Origin: Microbacterium sp. 5K110
GTDB taxonomy: Bacteria; Actinomycetota; Actinomycetes; Actinomycetales; Microbacteriaceae
Length of the DNA: 36,242 nucleotides
Assembly: GCF_005774735.1 (NCBI RefSeq)
Contig: NZ_VBUM01000031.1
Coordinates: forward strand, 1-36,242
Reading direction: 5' to 3'
Positions 14,824 to 22,314 of this stretch are shown here, one piece after another. Positions within the stretch are counted from its first letter, which is position 1, and every line of letters starts with the position of its first letter. The notes under the pieces were generated by a model. It had not been told where the DNA came from, did no database searches, and was given only the letters and a program-made list of their open reading frames with translations. The translations under genes were made by a program, and so were the position numbers.

Positions 14824-16767
14824 CTAGAGCGTCGGCGTCAGGGTGATCGTGCTGCCCTGGGGCGCCGTGGTGCCGGCCTTGGGGTTCGTCGCGCGCACCT
14901 TGTAGATGTCCCAGTACTTGAAGCCGAGCGGCAGGGTGCCGTCGTCGATGCCGGCGTTGACCTGGAAGCCGAGTCCCTCGAGCGTGCCGACGGCGTCGCG
15001 GATCGACATCCCCACGACGTTGTCGGGGATCTGCACCGGTCGAGGTCCGATGGACACGCGGAGGGTGACGGTGTCACCGGGGCGCCAGTTGCCGCCACCG
15101 TCGCGATCGCCGATGCCGATCACCGTGCCGGAGGGCACCGAGTTGCTGTACTCCTCGGACCTGGTGGTCTGCAGCTGCACCTCGCTCAACGCCCGCTCGG
15201 CCTGGGCCGCCGTGAGGCCGGCGACGTCGGGGATCGGTCCGAGCGAGACCGTGAGCGCGGCGGAGTCGCCCTCGAGGACCGTGCAGCCCTGGGTGCAGTC
15301 GACGGCTTCGCCGCCCGCGCGCGGGGTGATGCTCGCGGACAGTACCGTGCCGGACGCGGCGTCGGTGAACTCCTGCGTCGTCCCGGACACGCCGACGAAG
15401 ACGGACCCCAGGATGCCGGTGACTTCGTCGCTGCTCTTGCCGGCCAGCTCGGGGAGGTCGTGCGAGGCCGGTCCGATCGACACGAACACCGTCACCACGG
15501 TGCCCTTGTCGAGGCGGGCGTCGACATCGGGGTCGGAGCCGACGGTCGTGCCCGCGGGGATCTCTCGGTCGGTGACCTCCTGGGCCTGGGCGCTCAGCTG
15601 CCGGTCGGTCAGGAGGGCTTCGGCGTCGGCGTAGCTCATGCGCGAGACGTCGGGGACGGCCACGAGAGATCCCGGACCGGAACCGAACCACCACCCGGTG
15701 GTGGCCGCACCGGCGGCGAGCATCAGGACGAGGGCGAACAGCCAGATGCCGCGCGTCGTGCGACGACGCGTGCGCTGGCGCAGGCGCGTGGCGTTGTCGA
15801 CGTCGTCGGTCGGGGCGGCGCTGACCGCGGCGGTCTGCGGAAGGATCTTCGTCAACTCGCGGGAGTCCGCGGCGCTCGCGGTGACCCCCACGGAGACCGC
15901 GCGGGCGACCTGGGGCGCCAGCCCCAACTCTTTCTCGACCTCGCGCACGCGGTCGAGCATCGCGGAGGCGTCGAGCGGCCGCTCGGCGGGCTCGCGCTCG
16001 GTGGCCCACAGCACGAGCTCGTCGAGCTGTTCGGGGACGCCGGGGTTCTTGGCGCTGGGGCGCGGCACCGAGTCGGTCGCGTGCTGATAGGCGATCTGCA
16101 TCGGCTGCTCGCCCTTGTAGGGCTGCTCGCCGACGAGCATCTCGTACAGCATGATGCCGAGCGAGTAGATGTCGCTGCGGGCGTCCGCGGTGCCGCGGGT
16201 GACGAGTTCGGGCGCGAGGTACGCGATCGTGCCCATCAACTGCGCGCCGCTGGCGGTGTTGGCGGTGGTCGCCCGCGCGAGACCGAAGTCGCCGATCTTG
16301 ATGCGGCCGTCCTCGGCAAGGAGCACGTTCTCGGGCTTGACGTCGCGGTGCACGATCCCGGCCCGGTGCGCCGCGGCGAGCCCCGAGAGGATGGCATCCA
16401 TGATCGTCAGGGTCTGGTCGACCGTGAGGCGACGGTGCTCGCGCAGGAGTTCGCGCAACGTGATGCCGGGCAGGTACTCCATGACCAGGTAGGCCATCTC
16501 GCCGTCCTGGCCCTGGTCGAAGACGTTGACCACGTGCGGGTCGGACAGGCGGGCGGCCGAGCGCGCCTCCTGGATGAAGCGGCTCTGGAACACGGTGTCG
16601 TCGCTGAGGTGGCCGTGCATGACCTTCAAAGCGACCCGGCGTTCCAGGCGCAGGTCGGTGGCGACGTACACCGTCGCCATGCCGCCGCGCGCGATGCGCG
16701 CGCGGACCCGGTACCGGCCGTCGACGAGACGGCCGATCAGCGGGTCGGCCTGCTGACTCGTGCTCAC
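14824..16767 (-). CDS. pknL: Transmembrane Ser/Thr protein kinase with four PASTA domains (pknL locus)
   Basis: 647 aa from the GTG at 16767. The cytoplasmic kinase domain (about 19-275) has the glycine loop RGGMATVYVA, catalytic Lys48 (VALKVM), HRDVKPEN (140-147, Asp142), DFG (160-162), and the activation loop ending GTIAYLAPE. A Thr/Ser-rich juxtamembrane part and basic RQRTRRRTTR lead to one membrane helix (341-361). Four extracellular PASTA repeats follow (about 369-434, 437-510, 511-578, 579-647), the kind that sense muropeptides or lipid II. The position beside aroG and the Rv2175c-type gene marks this as the PknL locus, though M. tuberculosis PknL, as I recall, has no PASTA region. Likely targets in this window are the GarA-type protein and the Rv2175c-type protein; this is inference. 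Confidence 0.93.
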   Translation of the reverse strand: MSTSQQADPLIGRLVDGRYRVRARIARGGMATVYVATDLRLERRVALKVMHGHLSDDTVFQSRFIQEARSAARLSDPHVVNVFDQGQDGEMAYLVMEYLPGITLRELLREHRRLTVDQTLTIMDAILSGLAAAHRAGIVHRDVKPENVLLAEDGRIKIGDFGLARATTANTASGAQLMGTIAYLAPELVTRGTADARSDIYSLGIMLYEMLVGEQPYKGEQPMQIAYQHATDSVPRPSAKNPGVPEQLDELVLWATEREPAERPLDASAMLDRVREVEKELGLAPQVARAVSVGVTASAADSRELTKILPQTAAVSAAPTDDVDNATRLRQRTRRRTTRGIWLFALVLMLAAGAATTGWWFGSGPGSLVAVPDVSRMSYADAEALLTDRQLSAQAQEVTDREIPAGTTVGSDPDVDARLDKGTVVTVFVSIGPASHDLPELAGKSSDEVTGILGSVFVGVSGTTQEFTDAASGTVLSASITPRAGGEAVDCTQGCTVLEGDSAALTVSLGPIPDVAGLTAAQAERALSEVQLQTTRSEEYSNSVPSGTVIGIGDRDGGGNWRPGDTVTLRVSIGPRPVQIPDNVVGMSIRDAVGTLEGLGFQVNAGIDDGTLPLGFKYWDIYKVRATNPKAGTTAPQGSTITLTPTL

Positions 16768-16773
16768 GTGTCG

Positions 16774-16779
16774 AGTCTA
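16774..16779 (-). promoter_or_regulatory. Leaderless-type promoter -10 (TAGACT) of the PASTA kinase gene
   Basis: On the minus strand TAGACT is followed by CGACAC and then the GTG start: a 6-base gap, identical in layout to aroG. No Shine-Dalgarno sequence is visible. Confidence 0.6.
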
Positions 16780-16821
16780 CGGAGCGCCCCCTGGGAGCCC
16801 CGGGAACGGCTCACCTTCGGG

Positions 16822-17811
16822 TCAGCCGAGAACGGCGATCCAGACGGATGCCGGAGACTCCCACTGCGCGTAGCGGTCGGGGTACGCCGATATCTGCACG
16901 GCCTGAGCGGCGTCGGCGTAGCCGAGACCCTCCCAGCCGGGGGTGTCGAGCAGGCCGCGGGTCGCGGAGCCGTTCGGATCGGACGCGCCGCCGTAGAACA
17001 CGCGCGTGGAGCGTTCGCGGTCCATGATCTGGTCGGGGCTGCCCCATCCGGAGCTCGGGCGCTGCTGGAACAGGCCCAGCGAGTCCCGGTCGCCCCAGTC
17101 GAGGTTGCGGAGCCAGGACTCTTGCATCGCAGTGCCGAGGGCGATCGCGATCCCGCGGTCGGACACGCCGAGTTCGCGACCGATGCGGATGATCAGCCGG
17201 GCGTTCTCGCTCTGCTCCGCGTCGAGTCCGGGAGCCGTGGCGGGGCTCACGGATGCCGGTGCGGCGGCGCCCGTGCCGGCGGCGGGGATCTGCAACGTCT
17301 CGCCGGGGTAGATGATCGAGGCGCGGGTCAAGCCGTTCGCGGCGAGGACCGCGTCGAGGGAGACGCCGTTGGCCGCCGCGATCGCCGAGACGGTGTCCCC
17401 GGCGCGCACCTCGTGCGTGCGGTCGCTCGTCGCCGGTGCGGGCGCCTCGGCCGGGGGCGGCGTCGGCGCGGCCGGGACGAGGGTCAGCACTTGACCGGGC
17501 CGGATGACGCCGGAGGCGTCGAGTCCGTTCGCCGTCAGCACCGCGGCCGTGTCGAGTCCGTGCGCCCGGGCGATGGCCCAGACGGTGTCGCCGGGCTGCA
17601 CCGTGTAGGACGCGGGGGCCGCAGCGACCGCGAGCACGGGGGTGCTCAGGATGCGCGGGGCGGGCGGTGTCGTCGTCAGCACCGGCGGCGCCGGGGGAGC
17701 GGCGTGCGCGGCGTTCTCACCCGAGAGGGCGAGGGCGATCGTGCCGGCCACGGCGGCGGGCCAGACGGTTCGGGCGCGAGGGCGCGCGAGAGGGGCGGGG
17801 AGTCGTCGCAT
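16822..17811 (-). CDS. Secreted two-LysM protein with lysozyme-like domain
   Basis: 329 aa from the ATG at 17811; an in-frame upstream extension of 45 residues is rejected because it is low-complexity and would push a signal peptide inside. The signal peptide runs MRR...ALALSGENAAHA (1-37). Two LysM peptidoglycan-binding domains (68-112 and 132-176) each carry the pattern GDTV.AIA....V....V...NGL....I.PG. Residues about 198-329 look like a transglycosylase or lysozyme-like fold: ENARLIIRIGRELGVSDRGIA, then AMQESWLRN with Glu231 as likely catalytic acid, and SLGLFQQRPSSGWG. It probably cleaves wall glycan outside the cell. It lies just upstream of the PASTA kinase gene on the same strand. MtrA-like tandem boxes precede it. 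The catalytic role is inferred from the motif, not from a close named relative. Confidence 0.85.
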   Translation of the reverse strand: MRRLPAPLARPRARTVWPAAVAGTIALALSGENAAHAAPPAPPVLTTTPPAPRILSTPVLAVAAAPASYTVQPGDTVWAIARAHGLDTAAVLTANGLDASGVIRPGQVLTLVPAAPTPPPAEAPAPATSDRTHEVRAGDTVSAIAAANGVSLDAVLAANGLTRASIIYPGETLQIPAAGTGAAAPASVSPATAPGLDAEQSENARLIIRIGRELGVSDRGIAIALGTAMQESWLRNLDWGDRDSLGLFQQRPSSGWGSPDQIMDRERSTRVFYGGASDPNGSATRGLLDTPGWEGLGYADAAQAVQISAYPDRYAQWESPASVWIAVLG

Positions 17812-17881
17812 GGTGGGGGATCCGTTCTTCCGACTGCCCGACACGGTCGCATGGCACGGGACGGATGTCAACGCATGAGGT

Positions 17882-17899
17882 GGGTGTGACGGATGTGAA
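17882..17899 (-). promoter_or_regulatory. Tandem 9-mers resembling MtrA boxes, upstream of the LysM gene
   Basis: Read on the minus strand, TTCACATCC (17899-17891) is followed directly by GTCACACCC (17890-17882); 7 of 9 bases match. A third similar 9-mer, TTGACATCC, is at 17870-17862 and includes a consensus -35, TTGACA. Head-to-tail 9-mers near GTCACA are the reported MtrA target style in actinobacteria, where MtrA controls wall hydrolase genes. Confidence 0.4.
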
Positions 17900-17935
17900 T
17901 GACGCGGTCGGGATGCCGACGTCCGCGGGGGATGA

Positions 17936-17941
17936 GATAGT
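17936..17941 (+). promoter_or_regulatory. Leaderless-type promoter -10 (GATAGT) of the Rv2175c-type gene
   Basis: GATAGT is followed by 6 bases and then the GTG at 17948. No ribosome-binding sequence lies between. The geometry is the same as at aroG and the kinase gene. Confidence 0.5.
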
Positions 17942-17947
17942 GGCATC

Positions 17948-18292
17948 GTGACCGAGACGCCCCGCTACGCGACCGATTGGCTGACCCTTCCCGACCTCGT
18001 CGATGTCCTCGGGGAGACACTCGGGCGCGTCCGTCGCCTGCTCGACGACGGTTACCTCGTCGGCTCGCGCCGCGACGGCGTGCTGCGGGTCCCCGCGGTG
18101 TTCATCGTCGACGGTCGTCCTCTTCCGTCGCTGCGCGGCACCATCATCGTGCTGCACGACGCGGGGTTCGATCCCGATGAGACGATCGACTGGCTCCTGA
18201 CGCCCGAGGAGACGATCGGGGTCGCCCCGATCGAGGCCCTGCTGGCCGGGCGCAAGAGCGAAGTACGTCGCGTCGCCGCGACTCTCGCCTGA
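17948..18292 (+). CDS. Small winged-helix DNA-binding protein, Rv2175c type
   Basis: 114 aa from the GTG at 17948. The N-terminal half (WLTLPDLVDVLGETLGRVRRLLDDGYLVGSRRDGVLRVPAVFI) is a winged helix-turn-helix of excisionase/MerR-like build. The rest (PLPSLRGTIIVLHDAGFDPDETIDWLLTPEE, ending PIEALLAGRKSEVRRVAA) is the conserved C-terminal part of the Rv2175c family. In mycobacteria Rv2175c lies beside pknL and is phosphorylated by PknL, which weakens DNA binding. Here the gene is two genes away from the PASTA kinase and near idsA, as in that locus. An N-terminal Thr (MTETPRY) could be the phosphosite, by analogy only. It converges on idsA with a 15-base gap that contains a weak GCGGACG/CGTCCGC inverted repeat. 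DNA targets are unknown. Confidence 0.85.
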   Translation: MTETPRYATDWLTLPDLVDVLGETLGRVRRLLDDGYLVGSRRDGVLRVPAVFIVDGRPLPSLRGTIIVLHDAGFDPDETIDWLLTPEETIGVAPIEALLAGRKSEVRRVAATLA

Positions 18293-18307
18293 GCGGACGC
18301 GGACCCG

Positions 18308-19399
18308 TCAGGACGTCCGCTGCGTGGCGGCGCGAGCGAGGGTGCGCAGTTCCTCCACGGCACCGGCGCCCAGACGTGCGCCGTCGAGCGCGATCTCGGC
18401 CCGACGTTCGTAGTCGGCGATGAGCTCCTCGGTGCGCGCGAGCGCGCCGGTCTCGACGATGGTCTGCTGCAGATCGCTGATGCGGTCGGCATCCAGTGTT
18501 CTGTCTCCCAGCATGGCGTCCAGAGCGGACCGCCGTTCCGCGGACAGGCCCTGACGGGCATAGGCGACCAAGACGGTGCGCTTGCCTTCGCGCAGGTCGT
18601 CGCCCGAGGGCTTGCCGGTCACGGCGCTGTCGCCGAAGACGCCCAGGACGTCGTCGCGCAGCTGGAACGCCATGCCGACGTCGTGCCCGAACCGCCCCAG
18701 GGCGTCGAGCTGAGCCTCATCGGCACCGGCGAGGGCCGCACCGATCTGCAACGGCTTCTGGATGCTGTAGCGCGCCGACTTGTACGAGGCCACGCGGAGG
18801 GCTCGCTCGGCGTGGGCGTCGTCGTCGTGCACGGCGTAGGCGGACTCCTCGGCGACGTCGAGGAACTGCCCGATCGTGACGTCGCGACGCATCTGCGCGT
18901 ACTGCCGCCGCGTCGCACCGGCCGTCGGCAGCCCGTCGAGCGACTCCTCGAGCAGATCGTCGCTCCACGCCACGAGGAGGTCTCCCAGGAGCACGGCCGC
19001 CGACCGCCCGAAGGCTTCGGCGTCGCCCGCCCAGCCGGCGGCGAGGTGGACCGCCTCGAGGGCGCGGTGGGCGGCGGGGTTGCCGCGGCGGGTGTCGGAG
19101 TTGTCGATCAGGTCGTCGTGCACGAGAGCCGCGGCCTGGAACACCTCGAGGGACGCGGCGACCCCGATCGCGGCATCGTCGGGAGCGGCCGGACCGGAGG
19201 GCGAGAGCTCGTCGACGGCGCGGCGCCCCGACAGGAGGAAGCGTGCCCGCAGCCGTTTTCCGCCCTGCAACGATGCGGCCCCAGCGCGAGCCATCTTCTC
19301 CGCCTCGGACCCCAGGGCGGAGGCGTACGATATCTGTTCAGACACGAAGTTGTCGAGTCGCTGGGAAACAGCCTCGATCGGTTCCGGGGAGGTCGGCAC
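18308..19399 (-). CDS. idsA: Polyprenyl (probably geranylgeranyl) diphosphate synthase
   Basis: 363 aa from the GTG at 19399. A trans-isoprenyl diphosphate synthase that joins isopentenyl diphosphate units to an allylic starter. It shows LQGGKRLRARFLL (44-56, diphosphate binding), the first Asp-rich motif DDLID (95-99) followed by SDTRRGNPAAH, and GDLLVAWSDDLL. Further on are KSARYSIQKPLQIGAALAG and the second motif FQLRDDVLGVFGD (245-257). There the last Asp of DDxxD is Gly, as is usual in this actinobacterial group. The product may feed carotenoids, menaquinone or the lipid carrier; chain length is not decidable here. Its place beside the Rv2175c-type gene parallels idsA2 in mycobacteria. 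A leaderless-type promoter precedes it. Confidence 0.92.
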   Translation of the reverse strand: MPTSPEPIEAVSQRLDNFVSEQISYASALGSEAEKMARAGAASLQGGKRLRARFLLSGRRAVDELSPSGPAAPDDAAIGVAASLEVFQAAALVHDDLIDNSDTRRGNPAAHRALEAVHLAAGWAGDAEAFGRSAAVLLGDLLVAWSDDLLEESLDGLPTAGATRRQYAQMRRDVTIGQFLDVAEESAYAVHDDDAHAERALRVASYKSARYSIQKPLQIGAALAGADEAQLDALGRFGHDVGMAFQLRDDVLGVFGDSAVTGKPSGDDLREGKRTVLVAYARQGLSAERRSALDAMLGDRTLDADRISDLQQTIVETGALARTEELIADYERRAEIALDGARLGAGAVEELRTLARAATQRTS

Positions 19400-19405
19400 G
19401 GGCCT

Positions 19406-19411
19406 AGCCTA
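19406..19411 (-). promoter_or_regulatory. Leaderless-type promoter -10 (TAGGCT) of idsA
   Basis: On the minus strand TAGGCT, then AGGCCC (6 bases), then the GTG start. AGG within the spacer could pair weakly with 16S rRNA but is too close to the start to serve well. Confidence 0.5.
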
Positions 19412-19428
19412 GTGATCCACGCCCCGCG

Positions 19429-19434
19429 TAGAAT
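19429..19434 (+). promoter_or_regulatory. Putative -10 element (TAGAAT) of the DUF3040 gene
   Basis: TAGAAT lies 29 bases before the ATG at 19464, which has a strong GAGGGGGA ribosome site at 19453-19460. The idsA promoter faces the other way 18 bases upstream. Confidence 0.55.
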
Positions 19435-19463
19435 CGATCGCACTGAGCAATAGAGGGGGATGC

Positions 19464-19850
19464 ATGCCACTCTCCGAACAGGAGCAGCGCCTGCTGGACG
19501 AGATGGAGCGCCATCTCATGAGTAACGACGCCGACGTCGTCACGGCTCCGAATCGCGCGCTCAGTTATCGCAACATCGTGCTCGGCTCGATCCTCGTGCT
19601 CGCCGGTCTGGGGGCGCTCATCGCGGGCGTGTCCATCGGGTTCAACACCGGCGTCGTGGGGATCGCCGTGGGCGTGGTCGGATTCCTGCTCATGGTGGGC
19701 GGTGTCGTGTTCGCCGTGACGCCGACCCGCAATTCCTCTCGCGTCTCGACCGCGCCGCCGTCCGCTCCCTCTCGCGGTTCCCGAGCATCGGGCGGTTCGT
19801 TCATGGACCGCATGAACGAGCGCTGGGATCGCCGCAACGACGGGCGCTGA
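19464..19850 (+). CDS. DUF3040 membrane protein (Rv2169c type)
   Basis: 128 aa behind a GAGGGGGA ribosome site. The start, MPLSEQEQRLLDEMERHLMSND, is the classic DUF3040 opening. Two hydrophobic segments follow (about 33-56, IVLGSILVLAGLGALIAGVS, and about 61-82, GVVGIAVGVVGFLLMVGGVV) with a short turn, so both ends are probably cytoplasmic. A Ser/Pro-rich tail ends in a charged FMDRMNERWDRRNDGR. DUF3040 genes stand next to mraZ in many actinobacteria (Rv2169c in M. tuberculosis), suggesting an envelope or division link. I know of no assigned biochemical function. A very strong terminator follows, separating it from the dcw operon. Confidence 0.88.
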   Translation: MPLSEQEQRLLDEMERHLMSNDADVVTAPNRALSYRNIVLGSILVLAGLGALIAGVSIGFNTGVVGIAVGVVGFLLMVGGVVFAVTPTRNSSRVSTAPPSAPSRGSRASGGSFMDRMNERWDRRNDGR

Positions 19851-19870
19851 CCCTCCTCCTCTCTCGAAAG

Positions 19871-19900
19871 ACACCGGCTCCGCGGAGCCGGTGTTTTTTT
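19871..19900 (+). terminator. Rho-independent terminator before the dcw cluster
   Basis: A perfect 24-base palindrome with arm ACACCGGCTCCG (19871-19882) is followed by an uninterrupted T-tract to 19900. It is the clearest intrinsic terminator in the window. Confidence 0.95.
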
Positions 19901-20138
19901 GTGCCCGCGCGCTGACCGAATCCGCGTGATCGCTCACCGTGTCGATCCGACGCGCCGCGACGCGGGGGAGTGCGCCCGGATCTCGATGGCCTCCCTTTTC
20001 CTCCACCGGCGGGTCCCGTCGTGCGCGGTCGGTCGCTGCGGCCGCGGAAACACGGGAGTGTCCCGGCCGTCGCCGGAGGGAGGGCGGACTGTCCGCGCTG
20101 CGGTTCTCGCCGAGAAGATCCCGTTCTTCGATAGCAAA
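19901..20138. other. Leader region upstream of mraZ, no gene supported
   Basis: The gene-free stretch from 19851 to 20202 holds the terminator above, this segment and the GTGGRG repeats. Reading frames within it look like chance GC-rich frames. A short GCGGAC-T-GTCCGC palindrome lies near 20085-20098. The segment probably holds the main dcw promoter, but I cannot pick a convincing -35/-10 pair; TAAAGT at 20155-20160 is one -10 candidate. Confidence 0.5.
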
Positions 20139-20164
20139 GTGGAGGATCGTGGAGTAAAGTGGGG
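20139..20164 (+). promoter_or_regulatory. Three phased GTGGRG repeats, probable MraZ operator
   Basis: GTGGAG at 20139 and 20149 and GTGGGG at 20159 start exactly 10 bases apart, on one helix face. MraZ of other bacteria binds direct TGGG-type repeats of the same 10-base period just upstream of mraZ, repressing or tuning the dcw operon. The placement, 39 bases before the mraZ start, fits autoregulation. Confidence 0.8.
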
Positions 20165-20202
20165 GAAACTTCGCAGGCCGGACGAAGGGGGTGGACGCCC
20201 GA

Positions 20203-20634
20203 ATGCTGCTCGGCACGCACACTCCCAAGCTCGACGACAAAGGGCGCGTCATCCTGCCCGCGAAGTTCCGTGACGATCTCGGCGCCGGCGTGGTGATCAC
20301 CCGGGGGCAGGACCGCTGCCTCTACGTGTTCAGCACCGAGGAGTTCGAGCGCGTTCACGAGCGGATCCGCGAGGCGCCGCTCAGCAACAAGCAGGCCCGC
20401 GACTTCTTGCGCATGTTCCTCTCCGGGGCCAGCGCCGAGAAGCCCGATGGGCAGAACCGCATCACCGTCCCCCCGGCGCTGCGCGCCTACGCGGGACTGG
20501 ACCGCGAGCTGGTCGTCACCGGCGTCGGCGCCCACGCCGAGATCTGGGACGCCACGGCCTGGAACACCTACGCCGAGAGCAACGAAGAGACGTACGCCGA
20601 GATGGAGCAGGAGGTGATCCCGGGACTGTTCTGA
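20203..20634 (+). CDS. mraZ: Transcriptional regulator MraZ
   Basis: 143 aa from the ATG at 20203. A GTG at 20191 would give 147 aa, but the family normally begins M(F/L)[12 protein letters not shown], exactly what follows 20203, and 143 aa is the usual length. AGGGGG at 20185-20190 is 12 bases away, rather far, so the start is not fully certain. Two SpoVT/AbrB swapped-hairpin DNA-binding domains are visible: [21 protein letters not shown] (about 5-25 onward) and [21 protein letters not shown] (about 75-96). MraZ forms a ring that binds the phased repeats upstream of its own gene and controls division and wall genes. It opens the dcw cluster here, 96 bases before rsmH. Confidence 0.93.
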   Translation: MLLGTHTPKLDDKGRVILPAKFRDDLGAGVVITRGQDRCLYVFSTEEFERVHERIREAPLSNKQARDFLRMFLSGASAEKPDGQNRITVPPALRAYAGLDRELVVTGVGAHAEIWDATAWNTYAESNEETYAEMEQEVIPGLF

Positions 20635-20730
20635 TCGCCGGCTGTGATTCCCAGCCGCACGCCCTGACGCACTTCCCCGGCGCCAGGTCGAGCGGATGGG
20701 GATCAGAGCCCGCGACCTCGCCCCGTCATC

Positions 20731-21684
20731 ATGGACATCCGCGACATCCACACTCCGGTTCTCCTCGAGCGCTGCGCCGAGCTGCTCGCCCCCGCCCTCC
20801 AGCGCGAGGGCGCGGTCTTCGTCGACGCGACCCTCGGCATGGGCGGCCACTCCGAGGCGTTCCTCGAGCGCTTCCCGACGGCCCGGCTGATCGGACTCGA
20901 CCGCGACACCGATGCGCTGCGCATCGCGGGGGAGCGCCTCGCGCGCTTCGAGGGGCGAACCACTTTCGTGCACACGGTCTACGACGGCATCGCCGCGGCG
21001 GTGGCCTCGGCCGGCGTGCAGAAGGTCGACGGCATCCTGTTCGATCTGGGCGTCTCCTCGCTCCAGCTCGACGAGGCCTCCCGCGGCTTCGCCTACGCCC
21101 AGGACGCTCCGCTCGACATGCGCATGGACCAGACCTCCGGCGTCACCGCCGCCGACGTGCTCGCCAGCTACGGCGAGGGCGACCTGCGCCGCATCTTCGA
21201 GCGCTACGGCGAAGAGAAGCTCGCCGGACGCTACGCCCGCGCGATCATCGCGGCCCGCCAGCAGGCTCCGCTGGAGCGCTCCGGGCAGCTGGTCGAGGTG
21301 CTGCAAGCGGCGACGCCCGCGGCCGTCCTGCGCGAGCGGCACCCCGCCAAGCGCGTCTTCCAGGCGCTGCGCATCGAGGTCAACGCCGAACTGTCGGTCC
21401 TCGAACGTGCGATCCCCGCGGCGTTGTCGGTGCTCGGCGTCGGCGGCCGCATCGTCGTGCTGTCGTACCAATCGCTCGAGGACCGCCTGGTCAAGCGCGT
21501 GTTCGCCGAGGCCTCGGCATCCACCGCCCCCCGTGGGCTGCCCGTCGAGCTTCCCGAGCACGCGCCGAAGTTCCGGTTGCTCGTGCGCGGGGCCGAACTC
21601 GCCGGCGACGACGAACGCGCGGCGAACCCGCGAGCCACCCCCGTGCGACTGCGCGCGGCCGAGAGGATCCAGGAGGACGCATGA
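20731..21684 (+). CDS. rsmH: 16S rRNA (cytosine(1402)-N(4))-methyltransferase
   Basis: 317 aa from the ATG at 20731. It methylates N4 of C1402 in the ribosomal P site using S-adenosylmethionine. The N-terminus [11 protein letters not shown] and the methyl-donor loop [16 protein letters not shown] (30-45) match RsmH/Mra[32 protein letters not shown] and DMRMDQTSG then follow, and [14 protein letters not shown] near the end is also a family block. No strong ribosome site precedes the ATG, so translation may depend on read-through coupling from mraZ or on weak pairing. The last bases overlap ftsL (ATGA), showing tight operon structure. Length and motifs are ordinary. Confidence 0.96.
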   Translation: MDIRDIHTPVLLERCAELLAPALQREGAVFVDATLGMGGHSEAFLERFPTARLIGLDRDTDALRIAGERLARFEGRTTFVHTVYDGIAAAVASAGVQKVDGILFDLGVSSLQLDEASRGFAYAQDAPLDMRMDQTSGVTAADVLASYGEGDLRRIFERYGEEKLAGRYARAIIAARQQAPLERSGQLVEVLQAATPAAVLRERHPAKRVFQALRIEVNAELSVLERAIPAALSVLGVGGRIVVLSYQSLEDRLVKRVFAEASASTAPRGLPVELPEHAPKFRLLVRGAELAGDDERAANPRATPVRLRAAERIQEDA

Positions 21685-22310
21685 GCGCTCCCCAGCCCAT
21701 CGACGCGTCCTTCCTGCCGGAGTTCCCCGTCCCGGTGCGCGAGCCGCGGCGCCTGCACGTCGTGGACGCCCCCGCCCGCCGGCGCGTGCCGCGCCGCGCG
21801 TTCGGCGTCATCGCGGTGCTGGGGGCCGTCATGATCGCGCTCGTGCAGATGGGCCTGTCGATCCTCACGACGCAGAGCTCGTTCGAGATCGCCTCGCTCA
21901 CGCAGCAGCAGCGCGACCTGACGTACCAGAAGCAGATCCTCTACGACGAGGTCGCGGGCTTGAACTCGCCGCAGTACCTCGCCGCCAACGCCGCCGCACT
22001 CGGCATGGTCATCGACGAGACGCCGACGTACCTGCGCCTGAGCGACGGCGCCGTGATCGGTGCCGGGAAGCCCGCCGAGGGGGCCTCGTCGGTGGATGCC
22101 ATGGGCCGGGGATCGGTGCGCAACGCCCTGATCTCGGGCGTCCCGCTGGTCACCGACCCGAAGAAGGCCGCCGAGCCCGCGCCGGCCGCCCCGGGGGGAA
22201 CCGACGCCGCCGCCGGGACCACCACCGTCACGGACGGAACGACTCCGGCCACGGGTTCGGCGACACCCCCTCCGATCAGCGACGGTCTGCCGACGCCCGC
22301 GACACGATAA
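21681..22310 (+). CDS. ftsL: FtsL-like septum protein
   Basis: 209 aa, overlapping the rsmH stop by four bases. A basic cytoplasmic N-terminus (ends RRRVPRRA) leads to one membrane helix (about 41-62, [21 protein letters not shown]). A short coiled-coil region follows (about 66-98, [24 protein letters not shown]), then [15 protein letters not shown], the usual FtsL-type ending. In the divisome FtsL pairs with FtsB/DivIC and FtsQ and activates FtsW/FtsI. Unlike compact FtsL proteins it carries an extra tail of about 80 residues rich in Pro, Ala, Thr and Gly, probably disordered and outside the membrane. It has little sequence signature, so the call rests on topology and position between rsmH and ftsI. 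Confidence 0.85.
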   Translation: MSAPQPIDASFLPEFPVPVREPRRLHVVDAPARRRVPRRAFGVIAVLGAVMIALVQMGLSILTTQSSFEIASLTQQQRDLTYQKQILYDEVAGLNSPQYLAANAAALGMVIDETPTYLRLSDGAVIGAGKPAEGASSVDAMGRGSVRNALISGVPLVTDPKKAAEPAPAAPGGTDAAAGTTTVTDGTTPATGSATPPPISDGLPTPATR

Positions 22311-22314
22311 GCCC

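Noticed and set aside
17812..17947. A c-di-AMP (ydaO) riboswitch before the LysM gene
   Set aside because: Such leaders often precede actinobacterial wall hydrolases, but the gap is only 136 bases, is shared with a divergent promoter, and shows none of the conserved riboswitch blocks.
20191..20202. GTG at 20191 as the start of mraZ
   Set aside because: The family begins at Mx[12 protein letters not shown], encoded from 20203; the extra four residues match nothing. Kept as a possible alternative only.
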